From: a gamma proteobacterium symbiont of Ctena orbiculata
Lineage (GTDB): Bacteria > Pseudomonadota > Gammaproteobacteria > Chromatiales > Chromatiaceae
Direction: 5' to 3'
Assembly (NCBI GenBank): GCA_003094535.1
Contig: NATV01000109.1
Coordinates: forward strand, 1 to 64,000
DNA length: 64,000 bases
Part shown: piece after piece, positions 46,327 to 55,040 of the stretch
Layout: each line of letters begins with the position of its first letter
Position numbering within the stretch: position 1 is the first letter of the stretch
The notes under the pieces: model-generated
The model's input: only the letters and a program-made list of their open reading frames with translations
Told to the model about the DNA's origin: nothing
Database searches by the model: none
Made by a program: the position numbers and the translations under genes

Positions 46327-47772
46327 TCAAATTCCCGGCGACTCTGTATGGCGTTGAAGGCCATATTTTCGCAGTTTCTCAACCAGGGTCGTTCGGCGCA
46401 TATGCAGGCGCTTAGCGGCATGAGCGACAATCCCATCCGATTCATCCAGGGCCTGCTGAATCAGGCTCTGCTCGAGTGAATTCAGGTGGGCTTTGAGATC
46501 GAGACCGTCATTGGGAAGTCGTGGCGCATTGATGACAGTGCCCGGCTCTTCGCCCTCAAGGGTGACTTGCGGTAACTGCATGGCCTCTGGCAGCTCCCCG
46601 GTGGGACGAAACTTCTCAGGCAGATCGGCGACGTCGACGACGCCATAGGGATGGAGGATGGCGAGTCGCTCGATTAGGTTGGCCAATTCCCTGACGTTGC
46701 CCGGCCAGCGGTAGTGACTCAGGGCAGCGATCGCGGCCGGCGTCAGTCTCACCGACCCCCTCTTCTCGTTCTCGATACGGTGGATCAGGTCATTCACCAG
46801 GACAGGAATATCCTCCACCCGATCCCGTAGCGGGGGCATTTCGATGGGAAACACATTCAAGCGATAGAAGAGGTCCTCGCGGAAATCACCATGCTTGATC
46901 GCATCTTCCAGATTTCGATGAGTAGCCGCGATGATGCGGACGTTGCAGGGGATGGTTCTGTTACTGCCGACCCTTTCAAAGGTTCTCTCCTGCAGCACCC
47001 GCAACAACTTGACCTGCATCGGCATGCTCATGTCGCCGATCTCATCAAGAAACAGCGTGCCCCCCTCGGCCATTTCAAAGCGCCCTTGACGGGCACTGAT
47101 GGCGCCTGTGAAAGCACCCTTTTCATGGCCGAACAGCTCGCTCTCGAGCAGATCCCCCGGGATTGCGCCGCAATTGACCGGAACAAAGGGCTTACCCCGC
47201 CGTACAGAGTGGAAATGGAGCTTGCGGGCAACCACCTCTTTCCCTGTGCCTGACTCACCCAGGATCAGCACGGTCGCTTCGGAATCCGCCACCTGTTCGA
47301 TCATCTTGTTGACCCGTCGAGTCGCCCTGCTGCTGCCGGAAAGGCTGCGAAAGAGCTCAACCGGACGTGATGTCTGGGTATCGGATGTCTTCAATTCCTG
47401 ATAGACCTGGGCCTTATGGGTAAGGGCCATCAGATCGTCGTAGAGACAGGGCATCTTGAAGCCGCCCAAGACATTGTCACAGCCTTCGAGCTTTTCCGGC
47501 AGGCCCCTCTCTTCATCGTAGAGTTGAAAAGCCGGCAGGCCCGGAAATTGATCCTGCAGGGTTCGTGCGATCAGCAACCGTTGATCCGGCTCCAGATCGA
47601 GACCGAGGAAAACAGCGACGCAGGCACTCCCTTTGTCCAGTGATGGCAGTTCTATCTCAGTCGGATCGGCGACGACACACAATTCGCCTTCGACAAAGCC
47701 GATGATATGCTTCAGGTAGCTCTGCCGTTCAGAATCCTGATCGATTAGATAGATACATAGATTTGGGAACAC
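46327..47772 (-). CDS. fleQ: master flagellar sigma-54 regulator FleQ/FlrA
   Basis: Top-tier enhancer-binding protein; in Pseudomonas its ATPase binds c-di-GMP. From GTG 47772 it has 481 residues: a receiver-like N-terminal domain, AAA+ core with [44 protein letters not shown], and a Fis-type HTH ([23 protein letters not shown]). Phospho-acceptor Asp is not evident, as in FleQ. A TTG at 47835 would lengthen it by 21 residues. It heads fleQ-fleS-fleR-fliEFGHIJ. Confidence 0.93.
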   Translation of the reverse strand: MFPNLCIYLIDQDSERQSYLKHIIGFVEGELCVVADPTEIELPSLDKGSACVAVFLGLDLEPDQRLLIARTLQDQFPGLPAFQLYDEERGLPEKLEGCDNVLGGFKMPCLYDDLMALTHKAQVYQELKTSDTQTSRPVELFRSLSGSSRATRRVNKMIEQVADSEATVLILGESGTGKEVVARKLHFHSVRRGKPFVPVNCGAIPGDLLESELFGHEKGAFTGAISARQGRFEMAEGGTLFLDEIGDMSMPMQVKLLRVLQERTFERVGSNRTIPCNVRIIAATHRNLEDAIKHGDFREDLFYRLNVFPIEMPPLRDRVEDIPVLVNDLIHRIENEKRGSVRLTPAAIAALSHYRWPGNVRELANLIERLAILHPYGVVDVADLPEKFRPTGELPEAMQLPQVTLEGEEPGTVINAPRLPNDGLDLKAHLNSLEQSLIQQALDESDGIVAHAAKRLHMRRTTLVEKLRKYGLQRHTESPGI

Positions 47773-48191
47773 GGGACCTTCTGTACATTTCGTTTGGCCG
47801 CTTGACCAGGTCGCTTTGACACGGCATTTAACCAACCTATTGTCAGCGAAGTTAAGCAGTAATTCTGCAAAATGTCAAAATTTCGTCGATCCAATATTTT
47901 TACTTAACAGATTCAATTAACACATTGTTAAATTTAAAAAATAATTATACAACCACACCAACCTATCGATAAACACATTATTTTCTTAGGTTTGATTGTA
48001 GATCCCCTTTTTTCGATCCGGCCACTCTCTTGCCAAGGTAATATTTTTCCCTTGTCGAGGCGATCTGATGACAGACCGGCAAGGCGTGACTTCCACCCCG
48101 GGACTTCTACATGAAGAGTGATCTTGATATGGTTTTATCAACAAATCTCGGTATATACTTACATTTATACAGGTTGAATCTAAGACACTCC
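47773..48191. other. AT-rich divergent intergenic region fleQ / FHA gene
   Basis: About 420 bases, rich in A and T between 47870 and 48000, with no supported gene. It should hold the promoters of fleQ (minus) and of the FHA-PilZ pair (plus). No -24/-12 element is visible for fleQ, consistent with vegetative control. No clear hairpin terminator seen. Confidence 0.55.
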
Positions 48192-48830
48192 ATGGCAAAG
48201 CTCACGCTCACATTCAAAGGTCACGTTATCGATGTCTTTCACCTCGAGAGTGACAAGACCCAGATCGGGCGCAATGATGACTGCACCATCCCGATAGACA
48301 GTCTCGCCATTGCCCCGCTGCAGGCGGTTATTACCAAACAGAGCGATCAGCGTTATCAGCTGGAGGCCCTGGACGAGGCATTTCCCGTCCTCGTCAACCA
48401 TGAAAAGACCGCGGAGGCCACCCTAAATCATGGGGATGTCATCCAGGTCGGCAAACACACCCTCTCATTTGCAGAGGACGTGATGGATCTCGGTGCCGAT
48501 TTGAGCCAGAGCGAAACAGCTGAGCAGATCCCCGTTGCGGCCAAACAGGATGAAGGTGATGAGAGCATACCCAAGCTGGGTGTACTCCAGATCATCAATG
48601 GGGATAATTTCGGACGCATCATCCCCTTGAATAGAAACATGACCAGAATCGGGCATGCCGGTGGTGATTGCGCAATGATCGCACGCAGGGAAGGCGGCTA
48701 TTTCATCTCTTTTCTCGAAGGGCCCAACCCTCCCCGAATCAATCAAAAGCCGATCGGCGACGAAGCCAGATTGTTGACGGATGGCGATATCATCGATGTG
48801 GGCGGCACTCAGATGCAGTTCCATGACTAG
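48192..48830 (+). CDS. tandem FHA-domain protein
   Basis: The 212 residues form two forkhead-associated-like domains, the first starting MAKLTLTFKGHVIDVFHL (GR at TQIGRNDDC), the second after residue 110 (MTRIGHAGGDC, GDIIDVGGTQMQF). Both lack the usual SxxH loop of phosphothreonine readers, so binding to phosphopeptides is doubtful. ATG 48192 is preferred over the frame at 48111, which has no family match. Its stop overlaps the start of the PilZ gene. It sits divergent to fleQ, suggesting a surface or motility role. Confidence 0.8.
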   Translation: MAKLTLTFKGHVIDVFHLESDKTQIGRNDDCTIPIDSLAIAPLQAVITKQSDQRYQLEALDEAFPVLVNHEKTAEATLNHGDVIQVGKHTLSFAEDVMDLGADLSQSETAEQIPVAAKQDEGDESIPKLGVLQIINGDNFGRIIPLNRNMTRIGHAGGDCAMIARREGGYFISFLEGPNPPRINQKPIGDEARLLTDGDIIDVGGTQMQFHD

Positions 48831-49185
48831 ATCGGACGAACGCAGGCGCTTTCACCGTATCCTGTTCGACGCCCCTGCCACCATCATCAGGCAACAGATC
48901 GCCTACCCCACCAGCCTCATCGATATCTCGTTAAAAGGAGCTCTGCTCAAGGCGCCGGCAGACTGGCCAGGCGAACAGGGCGACGATGTCAGTGTCGAGG
49001 TCATGCTCAATGATGCCGAGGCGGTAATCACCATGCACGCCGTTTGCGCCCATGAAGAGAATCAACACATCGGTGTATTGTGCATGGAGATCGATATGGA
49101 GAGCATCACCCTTCTACGCCGCCTGATCGAATTGAATATCGCTGATGAAGAGCTGCTGCAGCGCGACCTGGAGGCGTTGGGTTAA
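48823..49185 (+). CDS. PilZ-domain c-di-GMP-binding protein
   Basis: The 120-residue single-domain protein has the PilZ signature: the N-terminal RRRFHR (RxxxR) and DISLKGALL (D/NxSxxG) that together bind c-di-GMP, then a beta-barrel and C-terminal helix. ATG 48823 overlaps the FHA gene's stop, so the two are coupled. The site next to fleQ suggests a role in motility or surface switching. Confidence 0.9.
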   Translation: MTRSDERRRFHRILFDAPATIIRQQIAYPTSLIDISLKGALLKAPADWPGEQGDDVSVEVMLNDAEAVITMHAVCAHEENQHIGVLCMEIDMESITLLRRLIELNIADEELLQRDLEALG

Positions 49186-49219
49186 GCCCTGTTGTCACGA
49201 ATCCGCCAGGCCTTGGCAC

Positions 49220-49420
49220 CTATTCATCCCCGGAATCTCTATTACCCCGTTTGCGCTGGAGTATAACCGTCATCGCCAAGGCTCCGAACAGCGCGTAGTA
49301 GACGGCTTCGCTGCGCTCGGCACCCAACAGCAGCGAACCGTAACCGCCGATGGCGGCACCGATCCCGCCAAAGGCCAGGCCGCGCATCATCCGGCACAGT
49401 GTGCAGTTACTGTTATCCAT
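49220..49420 (-). CDS. small membrane protein, CxxC start
   Basis: The 66-residue protein starts MDNSNCTLCRMMRG (CxxC), followed by two membrane-spanning stretches (GLAFGGIGAAIGGYGSLLLG, AVYYALFGALAMTVIL) and a short charged tail. Start overlaps the end of the DUF1841 gene by eight bases, which supports it being real. Function not known. Confidence 0.65.
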   Translation of the reverse strand: MDNSNCTLCRMMRGLAFGGIGAAIGGYGSLLLGAERSEAVYYALFGALAMTVILQRKRGNRDSGDE

Positions 49421-49847
49421 CGCCCAACAGTCGTTCGATACAGCCGATGTAGGCGGCCTCGTCCGGCATCCGGTTGGCGGATTGGGCTTCCCACAATATC
49501 CGTCCCAGGCACTCCATCAGTTGATGCTCGGCTTCATGTGCCTCACCCAAGTGCCGGCATAGGCGCCGATAGAGTTCGCTGATGCCCAGCGGCCGGTCCG
49601 TTGTAACCTGTTCCAGCAGGCTGATATGCATGGCCATGTGCAAAAACGGATTCTCCTCGCCACCCTCGCCATGAAACTCCTGTAACAGATAGCGTTCCCT
49701 GTCATTCAGCATCCGATGGTATTCCGGATGGGCGTTGACCACGCTGCAGACCATCTTCTCCAGCGGTTCCATATCATCACCGGCCTGATGCTTTCGCCAT
49801 GCCTCGAAAAAGACCTGGCGCAGCTGGTTACGATCACCGCTGATCAT
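49413..49847 (-). CDS. DUF1841 family protein
   Basis: From ATG 49847 the protein has 144 residues with the DUF1841 start RNQLRQVFFEAWRKHQAGD, then LEKMVCSVVNAHPEYH and NPFLHMAMHISLLEQV, GISELYRRLC, HQLMECLGRILWEAQ. Soluble, helical, function unknown. Longer frame to 49985 overlaps the DUF302 gene and is rejected. Confidence 0.88.
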   Translation of the reverse strand: MISGDRNQLRQVFFEAWRKHQAGDDMEPLEKMVCSVVNAHPEYHRMLNDRERYLLQEFHGEGGEENPFLHMAMHISLLEQVTTDRPLGISELYRRLCRHLGEAHEAEHQLMECLGRILWEAQSANRMPDEAAYIGCIERLLGDG

Positions 49848-49861
49848 GGATAAGGCTTGTT

Positions 49862-50320
49862 TCAGGGTTGTGTGGCATGCCTGGCGAACTTCTTCAATGC
49901 CGCGGTGACATTCTGTTTGACTTTTTCTCTGTCGTTGATGGCAAACCGGCTGAAAAGGTGGTCGGGGCTGTTGTAGCTCAACCACACCTTACCTTCCGCA
50001 TCCTGCCACACCAAGGCCTTCAACGGCAGATCGATACCAATGCGCTGATCGCTTGTCATCAGCGCAGTACCGACCTTGGGGCTGCCGAAGATAATCAATT
50101 CGGTGGGACGCAGGGTTTTTCCCACCTTTGCCGCACCCGCCGCATGGTCTATGCGGTTGAACACCTTCAATCCCGCCCCGGTTGCCGCCGAGGCAAATCG
50201 ATCGGCGGTCTCGCCTACGCTGAATTGGCTGGATAGGTTGACAAGTCCCGAATCTGCCAGCGCAACAGGGGCGCTCACCGCCATTAGAATCAGCACCAGT
50301 AATGGGGTTGTTTTGCTCAT
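49862..50320 (-). CDS. secreted DUF302 protein
   Basis: The 152-residue protein has a signal peptide (LLVLILMAVSAPVALADS) and a single DUF302 domain (FSVGETADRFASAATGAGL, VFNRIDHAAGAAKVG, LIIFGSPKVGTALM, KALVWQDAEGKVWLSYNSP). ATG 50320 has GGAG six bases upstream; an earlier ATG is too close to it. Role unknown, exported to the periplasm. Confidence 0.88.
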   Translation of the reverse strand: MSKTTPLLVLILMAVSAPVALADSGLVNLSSQFSVGETADRFASAATGAGLKVFNRIDHAAGAAKVGKTLRPTELIIFGSPKVGTALMTSDQRIGIDLPLKALVWQDAEGKVWLSYNSPDHLFSRFAINDREKVKQNVTAALKKFARHATQP

Positions 50321-50373
50321 CGTCATCTCCTTTTGGTAGCACCGGACGGTTGGTCTAAAAACTTCAGACAGGT

Positions 50374-51006
50374 TTATTCTCGCTTCTCGGGGAACTCGCA
50401 CAGATCCTCGATGACACAACTCCCGCATCGGGGCCTGCGCGCAATACAAGTATATCGTCCATGTAATATCAGCCAATGGTGGGCATCATGCAAGAATGGT
50501 GGGGGAATCGTGCGCAATAATTTTCTTTCAACCTCCAGCGGTGTCCTGCCCGGGGCCAGGCGGGTTCGGTTGGCAACCCGAAAAATATGGGTATCCACCG
50601 CCATCGTGGGTTGGCCAAAGGCTGTGTTCAATACCACATTGGCGGTCTTGCGCCCCACGCCCGGCAGATTCTCAAGGGCCTTGCGAGTCTGTGGCACCTC
50701 GCCTCCATGCGCCTCAAGCAGGATCCGGCAGGTTTCGATAATGTTCTTGGCTTTGTTGTTGAACAGTCCTATGGTCCTGATATACCGCTTCAGTCCCTCG
50801 ACGCCCAGGGAAAGCATCGATTGCGGCGTATTGGCAACGGAAAAAAGTTCCGCGGTGGCTTTATTCACGCTTTTGTCAGTCGCCTGGGCCGAAAGGACCA
50901 CCGCCACCAGCAGTTCGAAGGCGGATTCATAACTGAGTTCAGTGGTGGGGTTGGGGTTGTTCGCCTGCAGGCGTTCAAATATCGCCTGACGTTTCTGTCT
51001 GTTCAT
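50374..51006 (-). CDS. nth: endonuclease III
   Basis: Base-excision-repair DNA glycosylase/AP-lyase for oxidised pyrimidines. The 210 residues have the HhH motif LPGVGRKTANVVL with its catalytic Lys, the catalytic Asp in VDTHIFRVANR, and the [4Fe-4S] ligands C-x6-C-x2-C-x5-C at the C terminus (CIARRPRCGSCVIEDLC). Normal length. Monocistronic between DUF302 and a divergent hypothetical gene. Confidence 0.97.
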   Translation of the reverse strand: MNRQKRQAIFERLQANNPNPTTELSYESAFELLVAVVLSAQATDKSVNKATAELFSVANTPQSMLSLGVEGLKRYIRTIGLFNNKAKNIIETCRILLEAHGGEVPQTRKALENLPGVGRKTANVVLNTAFGQPTMAVDTHIFRVANRTRLAPGRTPLEVERKLLRTIPPPFLHDAHHWLILHGRYTCIARRPRCGSCVIEDLCEFPEKRE

Positions 51007-51089
51007 ATAAAATGGAACGGCCTGTTTAGGTTAGCGACTATAGCAAGCAGGAACTCGCTTGTTCCAGTCTCCTCATGTAGTCTCGTCCC

Positions 51090-52013
51090 ATGGTCAGTCA
51101 GGAATTCAGACGTTTCAGCATCCGCCGCCTCAATCCGTTCAATGGCGTACTCCAGGTCTTTTACGGAGAATCTGCCCGCGCACTGAGCGGCAATGGCGCT
51201 GTCTGGGAGATTCAGGTTCTCAGCGATACACCCCAAGGCCTGTGGGCCAACATCCCTTTCAGCGGCAAGGAGTTCTACACCTTCGGGCGTTGGTCGCCAG
51301 ACACGGGGCTGCAGCAGGTACCGGTCAATCCGCTATTCAACGTTCGCGATATGATCGCTTCGGCGGAACAGCTGATCGCTGCCCTGTCAGCCGCCGTCGA
51401 GACACTCCCCTTCCCCCCGGCAGACCCTTATGAGCTCTGGCTGCTGGATGAGCAGAAACTGACGCCGGTCGCGCTCTTGGCATCGTGTCAAAATAGCGAT
51501 CAGCTGGATCAAGCGGTCAACGCCAAATGGATCGCCGCCGAACGCGGCGATTTCTCATTTGTCTCTGCAAACCTGCTGCAGAGGGGACTAGCCAACAACG
51601 ACGGTTATAATCCCAGGGTGCATGCCTCGATCCTGGAGGCGACGGTGCGGGGCCGTGGCGGCCAGCAGCATCGACGAGCCTGGTTCAGACGCTGTGCGGA
51701 CGGCAGCCACACGCCCTGTGAGCCGGCGCAGGATGACATCGATCCCTGTGCGTTTCCCCGGCTGCCGATCACCGAGACGTGGGAAGATGAGGAGGACCGT
51801 CGCCTGGTGGCAGACTATATCGCATGGAGGGCGCCGCAGCTGCTGCAGTTGCATGGGCTCCACCCGGAGACGCGTCAGCGCCTTGAACAAATCGCCGTGA
51901 GTCAGTCCGAGACCGTGGAGCGCCTGTGGCGTCTCTATCCGGAAATACACAATAAAGACCTGTTGAATCGTGCGCGGGTAGAGGCAAAAATCCGTTCTGC
52001 AAACCGGAAATGA
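51090..52013 (+). CDS. conserved-looking protein of unknown function
   Basis: The 307 residues look like a soluble protein: no signal or membrane segment, mixed alpha/beta composition, several Trp and acidic patches (e.g. TETWEDEEDRRLVADYIAW) and a helical C terminus with many Arg and Glu. I recognise no domain. It is read from ATG 51090 and ends four bases before hemH, so they are probably co-transcribed. Confidence 0.75.
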   Translation: MVSQEFRRFSIRRLNPFNGVLQVFYGESARALSGNGAVWEIQVLSDTPQGLWANIPFSGKEFYTFGRWSPDTGLQQVPVNPLFNVRDMIASAEQLIAALSAAVETLPFPPADPYELWLLDEQKLTPVALLASCQNSDQLDQAVNAKWIAAERGDFSFVSANLLQRGLANNDGYNPRVHASILEATVRGRGGQQHRRAWFRRCADGSHTPCEPAQDDIDPCAFPRLPITETWEDEEDRRLVADYIAWRAPQLLQLHGLHPETRQRLEQIAVSQSETVERLWRLYPEIHNKDLLNRARVEAKIRSANRK

Positions 52014-52017
52014 GGCT

Positions 52018-53070
52018 ATGAGGTACATCAATCAATCCGACCAGCTAAACCGGCCTGACGGCGGTCTAGGCATACTCCTGGTCAATCTGGGCACACCCGA
52101 TGCGCCGACAGCGTCCGCGGTGCGTCGCTATCTCGCGGAGTTTCTCAGCGATCCGCGGGTGGTGGCGATCCCGAAACTGATATGGATGTTGATTCTCCAC
52201 GGCATCGTTCTGCGGATCAGACCGAGGATCAAGGCCGAGGGGTACAAAAGCATCTGGACGGACGAGGGCTCGCCGCTGCTGGTGATTTCCAAACGGCAAC
52301 AGGCGGCGCTGAGCGGGATATTGCGGTCCCGACTCCGGGGCAAATTCCATGTGGCGCTCGGGATGCGCTACGGCAATCCATCCATTGCCAGCGTGTTGCA
52401 TGAGCTGCGCCAGAAGAACATCCAGCGACTGCTTGTGTTTCCGCTCTATCCGCAATACTCCGCCACCACCACCGCCTCCATCTTCGATGCCGTCACCCGG
52501 GAGCTGCAGCGCTGGCGCTGGATACCGGAAATCCGCTTCATCCAGCGATACCACGATCGAGCCGACTATATCAGGGTGCTGAGCGAGAGCATCCGCAGCT
52601 ATCGCGAGCAACAGGGCGTTGCACAGAAGCTGCTCTTCTCCTTTCACGGCATCCCCAAGGATTACTACCAAGCCGGCGACCCCTATCCGGATGAGTGCCG
52701 TGCCACAGCCAAGGCTGTGGTGGACAACCTCGACCTCGAAGCGGACCAGTGGCACCTCACCTATCAATCCCGCTTCGGCGCCCAGGAGTGGGTGAAACCC
52801 TACACCATGCAGACCCTGAAGCAGTGGGGCGCCGAGGGTGTAGAGAGTGTACAGGTTGTCTGTCCCGCTTTCTCCGCCGACTGCCTGGAGACCCTGGAAG
52901 AGATTGCCGAGGAAAACCGTGACGCCTTCCTCGAATCGGGGGGTAAGCGCTATGCCTATATACCGGCGCTCAATGATGCTCCCGAACATATGCAGATGCT
53001 CGCGGAGCTGGTCTGCAGCCATGTCTCGGGCTGGCCCGAGGCTGAACCTGACAACGGAGGGAAAGGCTGA
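52018..53070 (+). CDS. hemH: ferrochelatase
   Basis: Inserts ferrous iron into protoporphyrin IX, the last step of haem b synthesis. The 350 residues show GILLVNLGTPDAPT, FLSDPRVVAIP, ALGMRYGNPSI, LVFPLYPQYSATTTAS, the active-site His in FSFHGIPKDYY, and CPAFSADCLETLEEI with the acidic residue. Full length. The DUF971 gene overlaps its stop (TGATG). Confidence 0.97.
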   Translation: MRYINQSDQLNRPDGGLGILLVNLGTPDAPTASAVRRYLAEFLSDPRVVAIPKLIWMLILHGIVLRIRPRIKAEGYKSIWTDEGSPLLVISKRQQAALSGILRSRLRGKFHVALGMRYGNPSIASVLHELRQKNIQRLLVFPLYPQYSATTTASIFDAVTRELQRWRWIPEIRFIQRYHDRADYIRVLSESIRSYREQQGVAQKLLFSFHGIPKDYYQAGDPYPDECRATAKAVVDNLDLEADQWHLTYQSRFGAQEWVKPYTMQTLKQWGAEGVESVQVVCPAFSADCLETLEEIAEENRDAFLESGGKRYAYIPALNDAPEHMQMLAELVCSHVSGWPEAEPDNGGKG

Positions 53071-53462
53071 TGGCACAACACCCGCACCCGGTCGATATCA
53101 AGGTGCATCAGAGAAGCCGATTCCTCGATATCGCCTTCGACGACGGCAGCCTCTTCTCCCTTCCCTGTGAATATCTGCGGGTCTATTCACCCTCCGCCGA
53201 GACCCGGGGCCACAGTCCGGCCACGGCGAAACTGGAGCGAGGCAAGGAGCGCGTGACCATCACCAAGATAGAGCCGGTCGGTCAGTATGCGATCAAGATC
53301 CACTTTGACGACGGCCACAACTCGGGGCTATACGACTGGGTCTATCTCTACAATCTGGGCAAACATCACAATGAGCTTTGGCAGGCCTATCTGGAGAAGC
53401 TCAAGGCGGTGGGTTATCAGCGCCAGGATCCAGATTTGATACCCCCCGATGGCGATGCCTGA
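53070..53462 (+). CDS. DUF971 (gamma-butyrobetaine hydroxylase-like N-domain) protein
   Basis: The 130-residue protein consists of the small domain found at the N terminus of gamma-butyrobetaine hydroxylase and alone in many bacteria: FLDIAFDDGSLFSLPCEYLRVYSPS, VTITKIEPVGQYAIKIHFDDGHNSGLYDW. In other bacteria stand-alone copies have been tied to iron-sulfur cluster biology. One base of overlap with hemH shows coupling. Confidence 0.9.
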   Translation: MAQHPHPVDIKVHQRSRFLDIAFDDGSLFSLPCEYLRVYSPSAETRGHSPATAKLERGKERVTITKIEPVGQYAIKIHFDDGHNSGLYDWVYLYNLGKHHNELWQAYLEKLKAVGYQRQDPDLIPPDGDA

Positions 53463-53508
53463 ATGGATGGGATTAGATGTGCGGTTAATGATCTGGCTCA
53501 ATCGCCAA

Positions 53509-53532
53509 GCGGAATGAAGTCGTACATTCCGC
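53509..53532. promoter_or_regulatory. 8-8-8 inverted repeat before the V-ATPase operon
   Basis: GCGGAATG and CATTCCGC flank an eight-base spacer 47 bases after the DUF971 stop and 110 bases before the first V-ATPase gene. Without a T run it is a doubtful terminator; an operator for the ATPase operon is possible. Confidence 0.4.
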
Positions 53533-53642
53533 AGCCAAATTAGCTACACTATCTATGAAATGCAGGGTTGCAACGCACTGGCCCTGACATCGATCCTCAG
53601 AGACAACAAACGACCCGATATAAGACTGGGGGGTTACGCTTA

Positions 53643-53969
53643 ATGGAAGAATCACTGCAGCGCTTGCTCGACGCTGAAACCAAAGCGCAACAGATCCACA
53701 GCAAGGCCGAAGAGATGCGGGAGCGCACGATCCAGGAGGCTTTGCAAGAGGCAAAGACCAAAGAGGAACATTTCGAGGCGCGTATCCCCGAACTGCATCA
53801 GAGCTTCATGGAGAAGGCGGAGAGCCGTGCTGAACAGACCATCGCAGAACTGAAGAAACGCTTCAACGAACGTCATGCCCAGCTGCGCGAATATGCCGAA
53901 GCCCGGGAGGATGACGCACTGGAAGCGGCCTTCGCGGCGCTGATCGATCCCAGGGCTGACGAAGATTGA
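53643..53969 (+). CDS. V/A-type ATPase peripheral-stalk subunit (G/H type)
   Basis: First gene of the ATPase operon. The 108 residues form one long charged coiled coil (LLDAETKAQQIHSKAEEMRE ... AELKKRFNERHAQLREY), as in the G/H peripheral-stalk subunit that pairs with E. ATG 53643 is chosen; the extension to 53568 has no family match. Named by position and coiled-coil character, not by strict homology. Confidence 0.8.
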   Translation: MEESLQRLLDAETKAQQIHSKAEEMRERTIQEALQEAKTKEEHFEARIPELHQSFMEKAESRAEQTIAELKKRFNERHAQLREYAEAREDDALEAAFAALIDPRADED

Positions 53970-53978
53970 CCGGACCAG

Positions 53979-55040
53979 ATGAGTTCGCATAGAGATCAGG
54001 CCTATCTCAAGACCCGCGTCGGTGTGCTCTCGGCACGGCTGCTCGATCCCGATATCATTGAACGCCTGAAACAGATGTCGCTCAGTCAACTGGGCGAAGC
54101 CTTCGACCTGCAGCCCATCTTCGATGAGGCGATCGACAACCGGCAAAAGATCCGCCTGGTCGAGCAGGCCCTGTTGCAGCGGCTGATGGGCGAACTCTCT
54201 GTGCTGTTGCGCCCCCTCAGTGGACGCTCCCGGGGCCTGATGCTCTACTGGCCGAGAAAGTTCGAACTCTATAATCTCAAGACCCTGATCCGGGGTAAGT
54301 TGAACAGCCTCGGGATGGAGGAGATCCGCGACAACCTGTTCGAGATGCCGGAGAACATCCGCCTGCCTCACGAATCCCTGCTGCAGGCGGAGAATGTGCT
54401 GGAGATGCTGCGCCAGCTCGACCAGGGACCCTATGCCCTGATCGCGAGACAGGCGCGCAGTGTTTTCGAGGAGCAGCATGAAAACTTTTCCCTCGATGCC
54501 GCCATCGATCGACTCTACTACACCGGTATGCTGCGCCATGCCAACATCACCGACGGCATCGACAAGCGCGGCCTGAAGAAGGTGATCGGCATCATGATCG
54601 ACCGGCAGAATATTCTTTGGCTGCTGCGCTACCGCCTGGTCTATCGCTTCGCACCCAGCGAGGCCTACTACCTGCTGATACCCTATGGCGGGCGCATCCA
54701 GCGGGAGAGGCTGATGGAGCTGGCCAATCTCGACGGCCTGGAGACCATCATCGATCGTCTGCCACCCCCGTTCAAAGCGATCCTCGCCGATGTGAAGAAC
54801 ATTACCCAGGTGCGGCAGCGTCTCGACCACACCGCCAGCGAAGAGCTGCGTAAATTGATGCACTACAGCCCCGACGCGATGGTTTCCGCGCTCAGTTACA
54901 TGATCATCCGGGACATGGACCTGATGAAACTCTACGCCATCATCCAGGGTAAGCTGCTGCAGATGGACCAAGGGATCATGAATGAGGCGGTACCCGGTAA
55001 TCCCTTGCGCAACGAGGCAGTGGAGGCGAGCCATGTTTAG
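53979..55040 (+). CDS. V/A-type ATPase subunit C (d/AC39)
   Basis: Central-socket subunit joining rotor ring and axle. The 353 residues begin YLKTRVGVLSARLLDP and carry the C/AC39 three-fold helical repeat, with LMLYWPRKFELYNLKTLIRG and WLLRYRLVYRFAPSEAYYLL typical of the family. It starts 9 bases after the stalk subunit and its end overlaps the start of subunit I. Confidence 0.93.
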   Translation: MSSHRDQAYLKTRVGVLSARLLDPDIIERLKQMSLSQLGEAFDLQPIFDEAIDNRQKIRLVEQALLQRLMGELSVLLRPLSGRSRGLMLYWPRKFELYNLKTLIRGKLNSLGMEEIRDNLFEMPENIRLPHESLLQAENVLEMLRQLDQGPYALIARQARSVFEEQHENFSLDAAIDRLYYTGMLRHANITDGIDKRGLKKVIGIMIDRQNILWLLRYRLVYRFAPSEAYYLLIPYGGRIQRERLMELANLDGLETIIDRLPPPFKAILADVKNITQVRQRLDHTASEELRKLMHYSPDAMVSALSYMIIRDMDLMKLYAIIQGKLLQMDQGIMNEAVPGNPLRNEAVEASHV

